A stretch of 64,000 bases of DNA from Armatimonadetes bacterium UBA1398 (GCA_002305165.1 DBQI01000039.1:12358-76357), one strand, 5' to 3'. Positions 34,508 through 44,079 are shown, numbered from the stretch's first letter. Notes: generated from the letters alone by a model not told the origin. Numbers and translations: made by a program.

Positions 34508-36634
34508 TCAGTGCTCGTGCGGACCGGCGGTGGCGATGCGGTCCGCATGCTGGAGGATGCGGGTGCTGTTGAGCACGGCGGCGACGGCGACGCCCACGTC
34601 GGCTCCGACGGCGCTCCACATGGAGGCCATTCCCGCGGCGCCCAGGATGAGGACCAAGGCCTTTATGCCCATCGCCATGATGATGTTCTGCCAGACGATC
34701 CGCCGGGTCGACCGGGCGACATCGATGGCCGCGGGCACCCGTCCGACGGCGTCGGCGGTGACCACGACATCGGCGGCCTCGATGGCGGCATCGGAGCCGA
34801 GGCCCCCCATGGCGATGCCGACATCGGCCCGAGCGAGGACGGGCGCGTCGTTCACGCCGTCACCCACGAAGGCGATCCGGCCTCGCGCCCCGCGGGCGTC
34901 CCGCTCGGCGATGAGCCGCTCCAGGGCGTCGATCTTGCCCTGAGGGAGGAGCTCGGCCTCGTGGAAGTCCAGACCGAGGGAGCGCGCTACCCGCTCGGCG
35001 GTCGTTGCCACATCGCCCGTCAGCATCCCTATCCGCCGGACGCCGAGGCGCCTCAGCGCGGCCACGGCGGGCCGGGCGTCTGAGCGCACCTCGTCTCCCA
35101 CGCGGATGCGGCCCGCGTGGGCGCCGTCCACCACCACGTGCACGGCGGTCTCACCCTCCTCGCAGGGGTCATGGCTCAGATCGAGGCCGTGGAGGGCGCG
35201 GTGGCTGCAAGCCAGCACTTCGCGGCCGTTGACGGTTGCCGTCACTCCGCTGCCCGGCAGCTCGCGGTAGTCGGACACGGCACTGAGGTCGGCCTCGCCA
35301 CCCCCGGCGCGGTAGGCGTCGAGGATCGACTGGGCGATGGGGTGGCTCGAGTGGACCTCGACATGGGCGGCCAGAGCGAGGACCTCCTCCTCGGACCAGC
35401 CGCTCTGGGGGGCGATGCCCTGCACCCGGAAGACCCCGCGCGTCAGGGTACCCGTCTTGTCGAACACAACGGTGTCCGTCTCGGCGAGGGCGTCGAGGTA
35501 GCTCGCCCCCTTGACCAGGATTCCCTGTCGCGACGCGCCGCCGATGCCGCCGAAGTAGCCCAGGGGGATGCTGAGCATGAATGCGCACGGGCAGGATATG
35601 ACGAGGAGGACGAGGCCTCGGTGGACCCATTCGGCGAGGGTGGCGCCAGGGATGAAGAGGGGCGGGACGAAGGCGACCAGTAGGGTGAGGCCGACCACGG
35701 CGGGCGTGTAGTAGGTCGCGAAGCGCGCGATGAAGCGCTCGGTCGGCGCTTTGCGCGCGGCGGCGTTCTCGACGAGGTCCAGGATCTTCGCTGCCGAGGA
35801 CTCGCTCGCCGACCGCAGGACCTCGATCTCCAGGAGTCCGCCCTGGTTGATGGTCCCGCCGAAGACCTCGTCACCCTCCCCGACGGCTCGCGGAACCGGC
35901 TCCCCCGAGAGAAGGGAGGCGTCGATGTGGGAGGAGCCGCTCAGGACGCGGCCATCGAGGGGAACGCGCTCGCCCGGCCGGACGACCACGACCTGCCCCG
36001 GCGCCACCGCGTCCGGCGAGACCTGCGCGATCTCCTCGCCCTCGCGCAGGTTCGCATAGTCGGGCCGGATGGCCAGCAGCGCGCCGATCGAGCGGCGGGC
36101 GCGGCCCACGGCCATCTCCTGAAGCAGCTCCCCGACCCGGTAGAAGAGCATGACTCCCACGGCCTCGGGCGCTTCGCCGATCGCGAAGGCGCCGCCGGTG
36201 GCGACGGTCATCAGGAAGCTCTCGTCGAGGGGACGACCTCGCACGAGATTGCGGCCCGCCCTCAGGACCACTCGCCAGCCCACCAAGGCGTAGGCGACGC
36301 CGAAGGCGATCGCCTTCGGGACGGGGGCCTGGAGCCACAGCGCGCACGCGAGGATCACGAGCGCGGCGGCCAGGCCGACCAGGGCGAGCCAGTTCAGCGA
36401 GGCTGGGTGGGCGAGCTTCTCGGCGAGGGGCTCCGCGGATTCCGAGACGCTGACGCCCGCGGCGATCTCGGGCACACGGGCGGCGACTCGGGAGGGATCA
36501 TCGGCGTCAAGGATGAGGGTACCGGCGCCGAAGTTGACAGAGCAGGAGCGCACCCCCTCCATACGTCGGAGGGCCTGCTCGAGATCGGAGGCGCAATGGG
36601 CGCAGTCGAGGTTGTGGAGTCGGTAGCGCTTCAC
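34508..36634 (-). CDS. Zn/Cd/Co-type P1B heavy-metal ATPase
   Basis: 708 residues. GTG 36634 is set by AGGAG 5 bp upstream. One N-terminal heavy-metal domain has LDCAHCASDL. The core follows: membrane metal site SCPCAFMLS near residue 346, phosphorylation site DKTGTLTRG near 391, HP locus SSHPIAQSI, ATP-binding and hinge GDGVNDAPVLARADVGIAMG. CPC plus the single GMxCxxC-like domain is that of ZntA/CadA exporters of Zn, Cd or Pb. The role is metal efflux and resistance. A clear sigma-70-type promoter lies just upstream. No ArsR or MerR regulator gene is adjacent. Confidence 0.92.
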   Translation of the reverse strand: MKRYRLHNLDCAHCASDLEQALRRMEGVRSCSVNFGAGTLILDADDPSRVAARVPEIAAGVSVSESAEPLAEKLAHPASLNWLALVGLAAALVILACALWLQAPVPKAIAFGVAYALVGWRVVLRAGRNLVRGRPLDESFLMTVATGGAFAIGEAPEAVGVMLFYRVGELLQEMAVGRARRSIGALLAIRPDYANLREGEEIAQVSPDAVAPGQVVVVRPGERVPLDGRVLSGSSHIDASLLSGEPVPRAVGEGDEVFGGTINQGGLLEIEVLRSASESSAAKILDLVENAAARKAPTERFIARFATYYTPAVVGLTLLVAFVPPLFIPGATLAEWVHRGLVLLVISCPCAFMLSIPLGYFGGIGGASRQGILVKGASYLDALAETDTVVFDKTGTLTRGVFRVQGIAPQSGWSEEEVLALAAHVEVHSSHPIAQSILDAYRAGGGEADLSAVSDYRELPGSGVTATVNGREVLACSHRALHGLDLSHDPCEEGETAVHVVVDGAHAGRIRVGDEVRSDARPAVAALRRLGVRRIGMLTGDVATTAERVARSLGLDFHEAELLPQGKIDALERLIAERDARGARGRIAFVGDGVNDAPVLARADVGIAMGGLGSDAAIEAADVVVTADAVGRVPAAIDVARSTRRIVWQNIIMAMGIKALVLILGAAGMASMWSAVGADVGVAVAAVLNSTRILQHADRIATAGPHEH

Positions 36635-36687
36635 GCGGCTCCTGTCCGGGACGGGCGAAGGGCTGGCCTCCGCAGTGTCGCCCCTCG

Positions 36688-36715
36688 ATTGTACAGTGGC
36701 CCGTGACCGGGTCAA
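36688..36715 (-). promoter_or_regulatory. Sigma-70-like promoter of the metal ATPase gene
   Basis: On the minus strand, TTGACC (36715-36710) and TACAAT (36693-36688) are separated by 16 bp, each one mismatch from consensus. It lies about 55 bp upstream of the GTG start at 36634. This is the best promoter match seen in the window. Confidence 0.7.
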
Positions 36716-36748
36716 CACGGCGGAGGACTGCCGAGCGGGAGCCAATCC

Positions 36749-36783
36749 GTGCCCCGTCCCACCCGTGGGGCGAGGCGGGGCAC
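36749..36783 (-). terminator. Hairpin after the Gfo/Idh/MocA gene
   Basis: GTGCCCCG (36749-36756) pairs with CGGGGCAC (36776-36783), with a smaller inner hairpin (CCCAC/GTGGG) between. It lies 11 bp past the stop of the minus-strand oxidoreductase and ahead of the ATPase promoter. Confidence 0.55.
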
Positions 36784-36793
36784 GGCGTTGACA

Positions 36794-37828
36794 TTAGAGC
36801 CAGAGGGTCTCCTCGTGGGGGACGGGCTCCGGCCGGCCGCTGGCGGAGGAGAGCTCGGCGGCGCGAATGATGCCGATGGTGCGCCGGCTGGACTCTGGGG
36901 TCACCTCGAGTGGCTTGCCCTGGGTCAGGTGCGCGGAGAGGTTGCGGTAGTACGCCCCCCAGTCGGTGGGTTTGTAGGGGACCATGATCTCGGCCTGGCG
37001 GCCCTTCACGAAGGTGACGACGCGGAACTTGTCGCCCAGGTCCACCACCCCGCCCTTGGCGCCGAGAAGCCGCCAGCGCGGCTTGCCGATGGCTTGGATG
37101 TTCGAGAGTTGGACGTCGGCCGTCGCGCCGCTCTCGAAGGTGATCAGGGCGTGGACGTGGTCCTCGATGGTCGCGCTCTTCCACACCAGGTTCTCGTGGA
37201 AGTGGCCGACAACGTGCTCGATGCGCTGGGGCACGATGTGCAGGAGCCAGTCGAGCATGTGGGCGCCCCAGTCGTAGAAGGCGCCGCCGGAGATCTCCTT
37301 GTCGGACCGCCACCACTTGCCCGGCTTCGCGAAGCCGCCCATGTTCATCTCGACGTTGAAGACATCGCCGATCAGCCCGTCCTCGACGATCTCCTTCAGA
37401 GCCAGGAAGTCACCGTCGTGACGCCGGTTGTGGAAGACGGTGAGCGTCTTCTTGCGCTTCTTGGCCGTCGCGATCATCTCATCGGCCTGCTCGACGGTGA
37501 TGCACATCGGCTTCTCGAGGACGACATGCTTGCCCGCGTTGAGGCACTCGATGGCCAGTTGGGCATGGGTGTTGTGAGGGGTGATGATAACGGCGAGGTC
37601 CACGGACTTGTCGGCATAGAGGGCCTCGTCGGTGGTGTAGGTGGCGATGCCGGGGAAGTCCTTCGCCGCGACCTCGACTCTGGGGGGATCGATGTCGCAG
37701 ACGGCCGTAAAGACCATCCCGTCGGCGCCGTTGATCCAGTTCCCGTGGTTGAAACCCATGTTGAAGCTGGCGCCGTAGCCGATCGCCGCGCAACGGATCT
37801 TCTGCTTTGCCTGTGTCGCCTTGGCCAT
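36794..37828 (-). CDS. Gfo/Idh/MocA-family oxidoreductase
   Basis: About 344 residues from ATG 37828; a GTG at 37843 is possible but overlaps the GAGGAA ribosome site. The N-terminal Rossmann fold has RCAAIGYGASFNMGFNHG and the family's EKP motif (HVVLEKPMCITVEQAD, near residue 95). The C-terminal alpha/beta domain includes GGAFYDWGAHMLDWLL, where the substrate-binding His is expected, and WWRSDKE. These enzymes oxidise or epimerise sugars and inositols with NAD(P). It lies 146 bp downstream of a zinc alcohol dehydrogenase on the same strand and close to a sugar or nucleoside permease. Confidence 0.9.
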   Translation of the reverse strand: MAKATQAKQKIRCAAIGYGASFNMGFNHGNWINGADGMVFTAVCDIDPPRVEVAAKDFPGIATYTTDEALYADKSVDLAVIITPHNTHAQLAIECLNAGKHVVLEKPMCITVEQADEMIATAKKRKKTLTVFHNRRHDGDFLALKEIVEDGLIGDVFNVEMNMGGFAKPGKWWRSDKEISGGAFYDWGAHMLDWLLHIVPQRIEHVVGHFHENLVWKSATIEDHVHALITFESGATADVQLSNIQAIGKPRWRLLGAKGGVVDLGDKFRVVTFVKGRQAEIMVPYKPTDWGAYYRNLSAHLTQGKPLEVTPESSRRTIGIIRAAELSSASGRPEPVPHEETLWL

Positions 37829-37974
37829 AGTGTGCGTGTCCACTTCCTCTACGTGACGGTGAGCCGCCTATGTGGTCAGACCGGTGCTATGTTCTGCACG
37901 GGCCTCGCGGTCCCTTGGTCCGGCGCGGGACGGTGCAGCCGCGCAGGAGCGGGCCTCGGGCGGGGCTCCGACCC

Positions 37975-39057
37975 CTAGGGCCGGATGATGATCTTGTAGG
38001 CCCCGGTCTCGGCCTTCCTCGCCATCACATCCAGGGCTTCCGCAGCCTGTTCGAGGGGGAAGCGGTGGGTGACGAGGCCGTCGAGGCGCACCCGAGCCGC
38101 CGCCAGGAGGTCGATGGCCTCGTTGATCTCGGGAGGGTCGAAGTTGGCGCTGGTGCTGTACCAGCGCTCGCCGGCGATCTGCTTCAGCCCCAGGGGCAAC
38201 CCCTCGGCGGGCCCCGCAAGGAAGACCATGCCCCCCGCCGGCGCGAGACACGCGATGCCCGCCTCCTGGGCGGACAGCTTCCCCGTCGTGTCGATGACGG
38301 CCTGTACGCCGAAGTTCGAGGTCGCCTCCAGGGCCACAGCGGCGACATCGGCGCAGGCCGGGTCGAGGACCCGGCCCGGAATGAGCCGCTCGGCATGGCC
38401 GCGGGCGGAGGGGCTCGTCTCCGTCGCGATGACACGCGCTCCTCTGGCGGCGGCGACCTGAGCGCAGAGCAGCCCGATGGGGCCGCAACCCAGTACGAGG
38501 CAGTGGTCGCCCTCCCCCACCCTCGAACGCTTCACGGCATGGACGGCAACCGCGAGACCGTCGAGGAAGGTCGCGTCGTCGAAGGAGATGGTCTCGGGCA
38601 GCGGCACCGCACCGGCCTCCCAGAGCAGGCAGTAGTCGGCATAGCCGCCCGGGTTGAGGTCCCAGTCGTCGAAGCCCGCGCCGTGGCCGAGGTGCTGGGT
38701 GTTAGGGCAGAGCTGGGGGGCTCCGCGCAGGCACGAGGGGCACTTGCCGCAGACCAGGAAGCAGAGGGCGACGATGCGCTCGCCCACGCGGCTCGGATCA
38801 CCGCCCGGTCCGACCTCGGCGATGACGCCGGCCAACTCGTGGCCGAGCACCATGCGCTCGGGCAGCGGCTTGTGGTACCCCAGGGTGTGCAGGGACCAGG
38901 GGTTCTCGCCCTCGTAGTACCGGAGGTCGCTGCCGCAGATGCCGCAGGCCTCGACCTTCATGAGTACCCAGCCGGCGGCGGGTGAGGGCCTGGGCACATC
39001 CTCGACCTGTATCCTCCGCCGACCCGTTAGGATGGCCGCGCGCATCGTCTCCGCCAT
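37975..39057 (-). CDS. Zinc-dependent alcohol/polyol dehydrogenase
   Basis: 360 residues, ATG with GGGGAG upstream. The catalytic zinc ligands are in ACGICGSDLRYYEG (Cys near 40) and LGHELAGVIAEVG (His-Glu near 73). The structural zinc set is also complete: C near 98, CGKCPSCLRG and QLCPN. The Rossmann motif is VLGCGPIGLLCAQVAAA. It belongs with threonine, sorbitol and L-iditol-type dehydrogenases. A 7-bp inverted repeat and a divergent MFS transporter gene lie upstream, suggesting shared control of uptake and oxidation of one compound. Confidence 0.9.
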   Translation of the reverse strand: MAETMRAAILTGRRRIQVEDVPRPSPAAGWVLMKVEACGICGSDLRYYEGENPWSLHTLGYHKPLPERMVLGHELAGVIAEVGPGGDPSRVGERIVALCFLVCGKCPSCLRGAPQLCPNTQHLGHGAGFDDWDLNPGGYADYCLLWEAGAVPLPETISFDDATFLDGLAVAVHAVKRSRVGEGDHCLVLGCGPIGLLCAQVAAARGARVIATETSPSARGHAERLIPGRVLDPACADVAAVALEATSNFGVQAVIDTTGKLSAQEAGIACLAPAGGMVFLAGPAEGLPLGLKQIAGERWYSTSANFDPPEINEAIDLLAAARVRLDGLVTHRFPLEQAAEALDVMARKAETGAYKIIIRP

Positions 39058-39139
39058 GGGAAGCTCCCCTCTCCGTCAATGGTACGGTTCTCCGGGCAGG
39101 GGCCGATTGCCTTGGCTTCACAGTGGGAGGGCTCATCGG

Positions 39140-39162
39140 TTGCCGTGCCGAAAAGACGGCAA
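39140..39162. promoter_or_regulatory. Inverted repeat in divergent promoter region (possible operator)
   Basis: TTGCCGT (39140-39146) and ACGGCAA (39156-39162) form a perfect 7-bp inverted repeat with a 9-base spacer. It lies in the 128 bp between the divergent dehydrogenase and MFS genes, just before the MFS ribosome site at 39173. It could be an operator or a leader hairpin. Confidence 0.35.
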
Positions 39163-39185
39163 ACACGTTGCTGGAGGTTGAGGCC

Positions 39186-40424
39186 TTGCAAACCAGACTC
39201 TCTGTATACATCCGGCTAGGCGCAATGATGTTTCTGCAGTACGCCATCTGGGGCGCATGGAGCACGGTCCTGTGGCCCTACCTGACTAAGTTGGGGTTCA
39301 CGGAGTGGCAGAAGTCGGCGTCCCTCGCCGCCCTCTACCTCGCGAGTATCCTGGCTCCGTTCACCGGCGGCCAGATCGCGGACCGCTGGCTCCCGAGTCA
39401 GTACTTCCTGGCACTCGCCCACTTGGGCGGCGCGGCGGCGATGTTCTTCATGGCCAGCCAGAGGGATTTCGGGCCGTTCATCATCCTGATGGCCATCTAC
39501 TCGATCCTCTTCGCCCCGACTCTGGCGGTCACGAACGCCGTCGCTTTCGAGCACATCCGGGACCGCGAGAAGGAGTTCGGGCTCATCCGGGTACTGGGCA
39601 CCCTAGGCTGGATCGTCGCGGGATGGATCCTCACGGCCACCCGTCGGGCGGACATGGATTGGGGTGGCCGCGCAGACCTGCTCATGCTGACGGCGGTGCT
39701 CTCGTTCATCATGGCGGTCTTCTGCCTGTTCCTGCCTAACACCCCGCCCAAGCGCGAAGGGGAGAACCCCCTCGCCTTCGTCGAGGCCTTCAAGCTGCTC
39801 AAGGACCCGCAGTTCCTCCTCTTCATCATCATCGCGTTCGTGGTGACAACGGAGCTGCAGTTCTACTATGGGCCGACCGGTGACTACCTGAAGTCCCAGA
39901 TCGGCATCGCCGACGCCGACGTGCCTGCCGTGATGACCATCGCGCAGATCTGTGAGCTGGTGGGCATGGCGGTGCTCCTGCCGCTCCTGCTGCCGAAGAT
40001 CGGGATCCGCTGGGCCTTGGCCATCGGCGTCATCGCGTGGCCCATCCGCTACATCGTGTTCGCGATCGGCACCCCTGAACTGAAGGCCCTGGTGCTCGGG
40101 TCGCTGGGTCTCCACGGCATCGGCTACACCTTCTTCTTCGTGGTGTCGTTCATCTACGTCGACAAGGTGGCTCCATCGAACATCCGCAACTCGGCCCAGT
40201 CGCTGGTGACGCTGGCAACGATCGGGCTTGGGAACTTCATTGGCACCATGTTCCTCGGCTACATCATGAACCGGTTCAAGAACCCGGACGGCAGCATGCA
40301 GTGGACCAACATCTTCCTGGTCCCGTGTGTGCTCACCGTCATCTGCGCCATCGCCTACCTGGTGCTCTTCCGTGACCCGCGGGCAGCGCCCGACCGCGGC
40401 GCGCAGGAGCCGTCAGCGGCGTAA
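39186..40424 (+). CDS. MFS transporter, nucleoside:H+ symporter (NupG/XapB) type
   Basis: 412 residues. TTG 39186 is set by GGAGG 8 bp upstream and gives the typical start MQTRLSVYIRLGAMMFLQY; the frame continues upstream only by chance. IRLGAMMFLQYAIWGAWSTVLWPYL is nearly the signature of NupG-family permeases. Twelve helices can be drawn, with the cytoplasmic loop between 6 and 7 (TPPKREGENPLAFVEAFKLLK). Relatives in carbohydrate-using bacteria are often linked with sugar oxidoreductases, so a sugar or polyol substrate is also plausible. It is followed by a strong terminator. Confidence 0.88.
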   Translation: MQTRLSVYIRLGAMMFLQYAIWGAWSTVLWPYLTKLGFTEWQKSASLAALYLASILAPFTGGQIADRWLPSQYFLALAHLGGAAAMFFMASQRDFGPFIILMAIYSILFAPTLAVTNAVAFEHIRDREKEFGLIRVLGTLGWIVAGWILTATRRADMDWGGRADLLMLTAVLSFIMAVFCLFLPNTPPKREGENPLAFVEAFKLLKDPQFLLFIIIAFVVTTELQFYYGPTGDYLKSQIGIADADVPAVMTIAQICELVGMAVLLPLLLPKIGIRWALAIGVIAWPIRYIVFAIGTPELKALVLGSLGLHGIGYTFFFVVSFIYVDKVAPSNIRNSAQSLVTLATIGLGNFIGTMFLGYIMNRFKNPDGSMQWTNIFLVPCVLTVICAIAYLVLFRDPRAAPDRGAQEPSAA

Positions 40425-40437
40425 GTCCGAACGTGCG

Positions 40438-40468
40438 AGGGCGCCCTCAGTTCGACTGAGGGCGCCCT
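40438..40468 (+). terminator. Strong hairpin terminator after the MFS gene
   Basis: A perfect 13-bp stem, 40438-40450 with 40456-40468, around the five-base loop TTCGA, 13 bp after the MFS stop. It is followed by only one or two T residues. Confidence 0.75.
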
Positions 40469-40492
40469 TACCATTGCTGGGGGTGCCTCCCT

Positions 40493-41941
40493 ATGGCGAA
40501 GCCGAAACCCAAGCCCAAGGCGAAGAGGACGAAGCGGCCCGACCTTCGGGTGGGGCTCCCCATGGTGGCGAAGTGGGAGCCGAAGGCCCTCGCCAAGGAG
40601 AGGTCGGAACTCGCCGCGATCGCGGACAAGCCGCTGGGCGCCCGGCTGCGCTTCTACGCGAAGCGGCTGGGCCCCGGTTTCATGCAGAGCGCGATGACCC
40701 TCGGTTCGGGCAGCGCGGGGTCGTCGCTATTCGCGGGCGCCCTCTTGGGTTACACGCTCCTCTGGGCCCAGCCCTTCGCCATGATCGTGGGCATCATCAT
40801 GCTGTCCGCGATCGCCCACATCACGCTCTCCACGGGCGTGCGGCCCTTCGACGCGCTCCGCAAGCACGTTCACCCGGCCATCGCGTGGGGGTTCGCCATA
40901 GGCTCCCTGGTGGCGACGATCGTCTGGCACTTCCCCCAGTACGCCATGTGCGGCGCGGTGGGGGTTGACCTGGTCGATCTGGTGACGGGGGCCAAGATCG
41001 CGCCCTGGGTCATCGGCATCGTAGCCCTGGTCTTCTGCACATGGATCACCTGGAGCTACGGCTCAGGGGCCAGGGGGGTCCGCATCTACGAGCAGGTCCT
41101 CAAGTGGCTGGTGTGGATGGTTGTCTTCGCCTTCGCGGCGGTTGTCATCAAGCTCTCGGCGGTGGGCCAGGTGGACTGGGGCGCCGTCGCGCGGGGGTTC
41201 TTCACCTTCCAGCTGCCGGAGGACATCTCCGGCCGGGGCGGCACGGTGCTCTTCGGGGCCCTAGGCGCCGCCGTCGGGATCAACATGGTCTTCCTCTACC
41301 CGTATACTCTGCTGGCGCGGGGTTGGGGCAAGGAGCATCGGGAGTGCTCGCGGTTCGACCTGGCCGTAGGCATGTTCCTCCCCTACGCCCTGGCGACGTC
41401 GCTTATGATCATCGCCACAGCGGCCACGATCTACGGGACCGACGCGGTTCCCGAGCAAGGGACCTCGCTCCAGCCCGTCGACGCGGCGAAGGTGCTGGCG
41501 CCGGTGGCAGGGGTGGCGATCGGGCGCCTCGTCTTCGGCTTGGGCATCCTCGGCATGACCCTGAGCACCATCACCCTGCACATGCTGGTGAGCGGCTTCA
41601 TCATCTGCGAGATGCTGGGCTGGGAGCCCGTCGGCGTCCGCTACCGTGTGGCGACCCTGGCGCCCGCGGTGGGGTTCCTGGGAACCGTCCTCTGGACGAA
41701 GCTCCTCTGGATCGCCGTGCCGACCTCGGCCGCGTGCGGCGCCCTGCTTCCCCTGGCCTACATCGGGTTCATCGTGCTCATGAACAAGAAGGAGTTCATG
41801 AAGGAGCACCGGCCCACGGGCACGGCCGCGGTGCTCTGGAACCTGGGCATGGGCCTGGCCCTCGCCGTGAGCTTGGTATACTTCGGGCACTATGTCGTCA
41901 CCGCCGCATGGCCGAAGCTGCAGGGATGGCTCGGGGCCTAG
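40493..41941 (+). CDS. Nramp-like transporter lacking the canonical metal motif
   Basis: 482 residues. A Lys-rich cytoplasmic head (KPKPKPKAKRTKR) precedes about eleven helices. The overall pattern is Nramp: LGPGFMQSAMTLGSGSAGSS at TM1 and GAAVGINMVFLYPYTLLARGWG at TM6. But TM1 of metal-transporting Nramps has an Asp-Pro-Gly with an essential Asp, replaced here by Gly-Ser-Gly, and the TM6 Met-Pro-His is not present. Substrate may therefore be something other than Mn or Fe, as in the divergent Nramp-related groups. GGGGGTG precedes the ATG. Confidence 0.8.
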   Translation: MAKPKPKPKAKRTKRPDLRVGLPMVAKWEPKALAKERSELAAIADKPLGARLRFYAKRLGPGFMQSAMTLGSGSAGSSLFAGALLGYTLLWAQPFAMIVGIIMLSAIAHITLSTGVRPFDALRKHVHPAIAWGFAIGSLVATIVWHFPQYAMCGAVGVDLVDLVTGAKIAPWVIGIVALVFCTWITWSYGSGARGVRIYEQVLKWLVWMVVFAFAAVVIKLSAVGQVDWGAVARGFFTFQLPEDISGRGGTVLFGALGAAVGINMVFLYPYTLLARGWGKEHRECSRFDLAVGMFLPYALATSLMIIATAATIYGTDAVPEQGTSLQPVDAAKVLAPVAGVAIGRLVFGLGILGMTLSTITLHMLVSGFIICEMLGWEPVGVRYRVATLAPAVGFLGTVLWTKLLWIAVPTSAACGALLPLAYIGFIVLMNKKEFMKEHRPTGTAAVLWNLGMGLALAVSLVYFGHYVVTAAWPKLQGWLGA

Positions 41942-42018
41942 CGCGCCCCACCGGCCTCCGCGCCTCGTCCAGGGCGTGGGACCGATCGACTGACCAACAC
42001 TCCGAAAGGTGAGATGAT

Positions 42019-44079
42019 TTGATACGTACCGCCACACGACGCCGACAGGCGTCACTGTTCGTGCTTTGCGCCCTGGCGCTCTCCAGCGTGGCCCTGGCCG
42101 CGCCCGTGAGCATCGAGTCGCTCCTCGCCGAGATGATCGACATGGAGCGGCTCGCCACGCCAATAGATCCCGACGTAACCTGCGATCAGTTCTCGAGCTA
42201 CGACCGCGCCAGCGTGTCCGCCGACCAGGATGGGTGGTTCGCCAACGGCGATGCGGGCCAGTTCCTGCGGCAAGAGCAGAATGAAGGCCGCGACGAGTGG
42301 GTCATGGCGGACATGGAGGGCCCGGGGGCCATCCTCCGCATGTGGTCGGCCAACCCCGATGGCGGGGATACGATCCGCGTCTACATCGATGGGAACGCGA
42401 GGCCCGTACTGGAGGCGAACTTCCTCGATCTGACCACGGCCGCCGTCGAGGGCTTCCCCGCGCCCTTCTCCGGCCGGCGAGCGATGGGGGCGAACCTCTA
42501 CTTCCCCATCCCCTACGCCCGTAGCTGCAAGGTCACGGTCAGCAGGCCGAACCTCTACTACACCATCGCGTACCGGACCTACCCCGAAGGCACCGAGGTT
42601 CAGCCCTTCTCCATGGGCCAGGTGATGGCTGCCCAGGATCTCGTCGCCGAAGTGGGCGCGGTTCTGGCGAACCCGAACCAGCCGCTCTCCCCGCGGTTCA
42701 CCCAGCCCCTGAGCCCGATCACCGTGGATCTGCCGGCCGGCGGCGGCATCGCCTCGCTCCCGGAGTTCCTGGGGCCGGCGGCCATCTCGCGGCTCGAAGT
42801 GAAGGTGGTGTCTCCGAAGTGGGAGCACCGTGGACCGGCAACGCAGGAGCGAGTGGGCGGGAGCCCCGATCTCATCGAGGCGCTGCGGGGCACCGTTCTG
42901 ACCATGCGCTGGGATGACGAGGCTCGGCCCGCGGTGTGGACGCCCCTTGGCGACTTCTTCGGCACCGCTCCCGGCATGAACCCCTTCTACACCCTGCCGA
43001 CAGGCATGACAGAGGATGGCGTGTTCTACTCCAACTGGTTCATGCCGTTCCGCAGCAAGGCCCAGGTCACCCTTCGCAACGACTCGACGGCGCCTCTGAA
43101 GCTCACCATCACGCCCTATGTCACCCCCCTCAAGTGGCCCCGAGGCGGCTACCTCTACTTCCGGGCAGGCTGGAAGACCGAGTGGTTCCCGGCGGAGCCG
43201 GCGTTCGTGGACTGGCTGATGCTCGACGCCGACGGCCCCGGCCGCTATGTGGGCACGATGCTCGGGATCATGAACACCATTCCCGCTTGGTGGGGCGAGG
43301 GCGACGAGAAGGTCTGGGTGGATGATGACACCTTCCCGAGCTTCTTCGGCACCGGCTCGGAGGACTACTTCGGCTACGCCTGGTGCAGCCCGGAGCTGTT
43401 CACCCACGCGTTCCACGCGCAGCCGAACGTGACGGGCCCGGGCAACTTCGGCTATACCTCGGTCAACCGCTTCCAGGTGTTCGAGGACATCCCGTTCAAC
43501 GATCGCATACGGTTCTACATCGAGAAGTGGGCGTCAGGTCCGCGCCAGTACTACACCACCTGCTACTGGTACTCGGTCCCGGGCGCGGGCAACCGCTATG
43601 CGCCGGTGTCCTACTGGGACCGCCTGGTGATGGAGCTTCCCGAGCCCTACGAGGTTGAGGGCGCCATCGAGGGAGAAGACCTGACCTGGAAGGCCAGCGG
43701 CGGCGATGTCACGGTGCAAGAGGGCTCGTGGGAGAACATGAGCCGCACCCGGCAGCTCTGGTGGCAGCATCCCGCCGTAGGTGACACCCTCGAGGTGACC
43801 GTGCCGGTGGAGGAGGCTGGCACGTACGAGGTCGTCATGGGTCTCTGCACCGCTATCGACTACGGCATCCATCAGCTCTACTGGGATGGCGAGCCCCTCG
43901 GTGAGCCGGTGGACTTCTTCCACGATGGCGTTGTGTTCACGACGCGGAGCTTCGGGACCATCACGATCGATCGGGCGGGAAACCACACCCTGACCGTCGA
44001 GGCGCTGGAGCCGAACCCCGCCGCGGCGCCGGCGCGGATGTTCGGGTTGGACTACGTGCTCCTGAAGCCCGTGAACTGA
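42019..44079 (+). CDS. Secreted GH172 (DUF2961) glycoside hydrolase
   Basis: 686 residues. TTG 42019 is supported by AAGGTGAG 6 bp upstream and by the signal peptide it starts (ASLFVLCALALSSVALA). Residues 45-555 are the DUF2961 double jelly roll: QFSSYDR near 55, WVMADMEGPGAILRMW near 95-110, ANLYFPIPYARSCKV near 155, and the family hallmark FFGTGSEDYFGYAWC near 440-455. GH172 includes difructose-dianhydride enzymes and exo-arabinofuranosidases, so a furanoside substrate is likely. The last 125 residues (WWQHPAVGDTLEVTVPVEEA onward) form an accessory carbohydrate-binding-like domain. Confidence 0.88.
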   Translation: MIRTATRRRQASLFVLCALALSSVALAAPVSIESLLAEMIDMERLATPIDPDVTCDQFSSYDRASVSADQDGWFANGDAGQFLRQEQNEGRDEWVMADMEGPGAILRMWSANPDGGDTIRVYIDGNARPVLEANFLDLTTAAVEGFPAPFSGRRAMGANLYFPIPYARSCKVTVSRPNLYYTIAYRTYPEGTEVQPFSMGQVMAAQDLVAEVGAVLANPNQPLSPRFTQPLSPITVDLPAGGGIASLPEFLGPAAISRLEVKVVSPKWEHRGPATQERVGGSPDLIEALRGTVLTMRWDDEARPAVWTPLGDFFGTAPGMNPFYTLPTGMTEDGVFYSNWFMPFRSKAQVTLRNDSTAPLKLTITPYVTPLKWPRGGYLYFRAGWKTEWFPAEPAFVDWLMLDADGPGRYVGTMLGIMNTIPAWWGEGDEKVWVDDDTFPSFFGTGSEDYFGYAWCSPELFTHAFHAQPNVTGPGNFGYTSVNRFQVFEDIPFNDRIRFYIEKWASGPRQYYTTCYWYSVPGAGNRYAPVSYWDRLVMELPEPYEVEGAIEGEDLTWKASGGDVTVQEGSWENMSRTRQLWWQHPAVGDTLEVTVPVEEAGTYEVVMGLCTAIDYGIHQLYWDGEPLGEPVDFFHDGVVFTTRSFGTITIDRAGNHTLTVEALEPNPAAAPARMFGLDYVLLKPVN

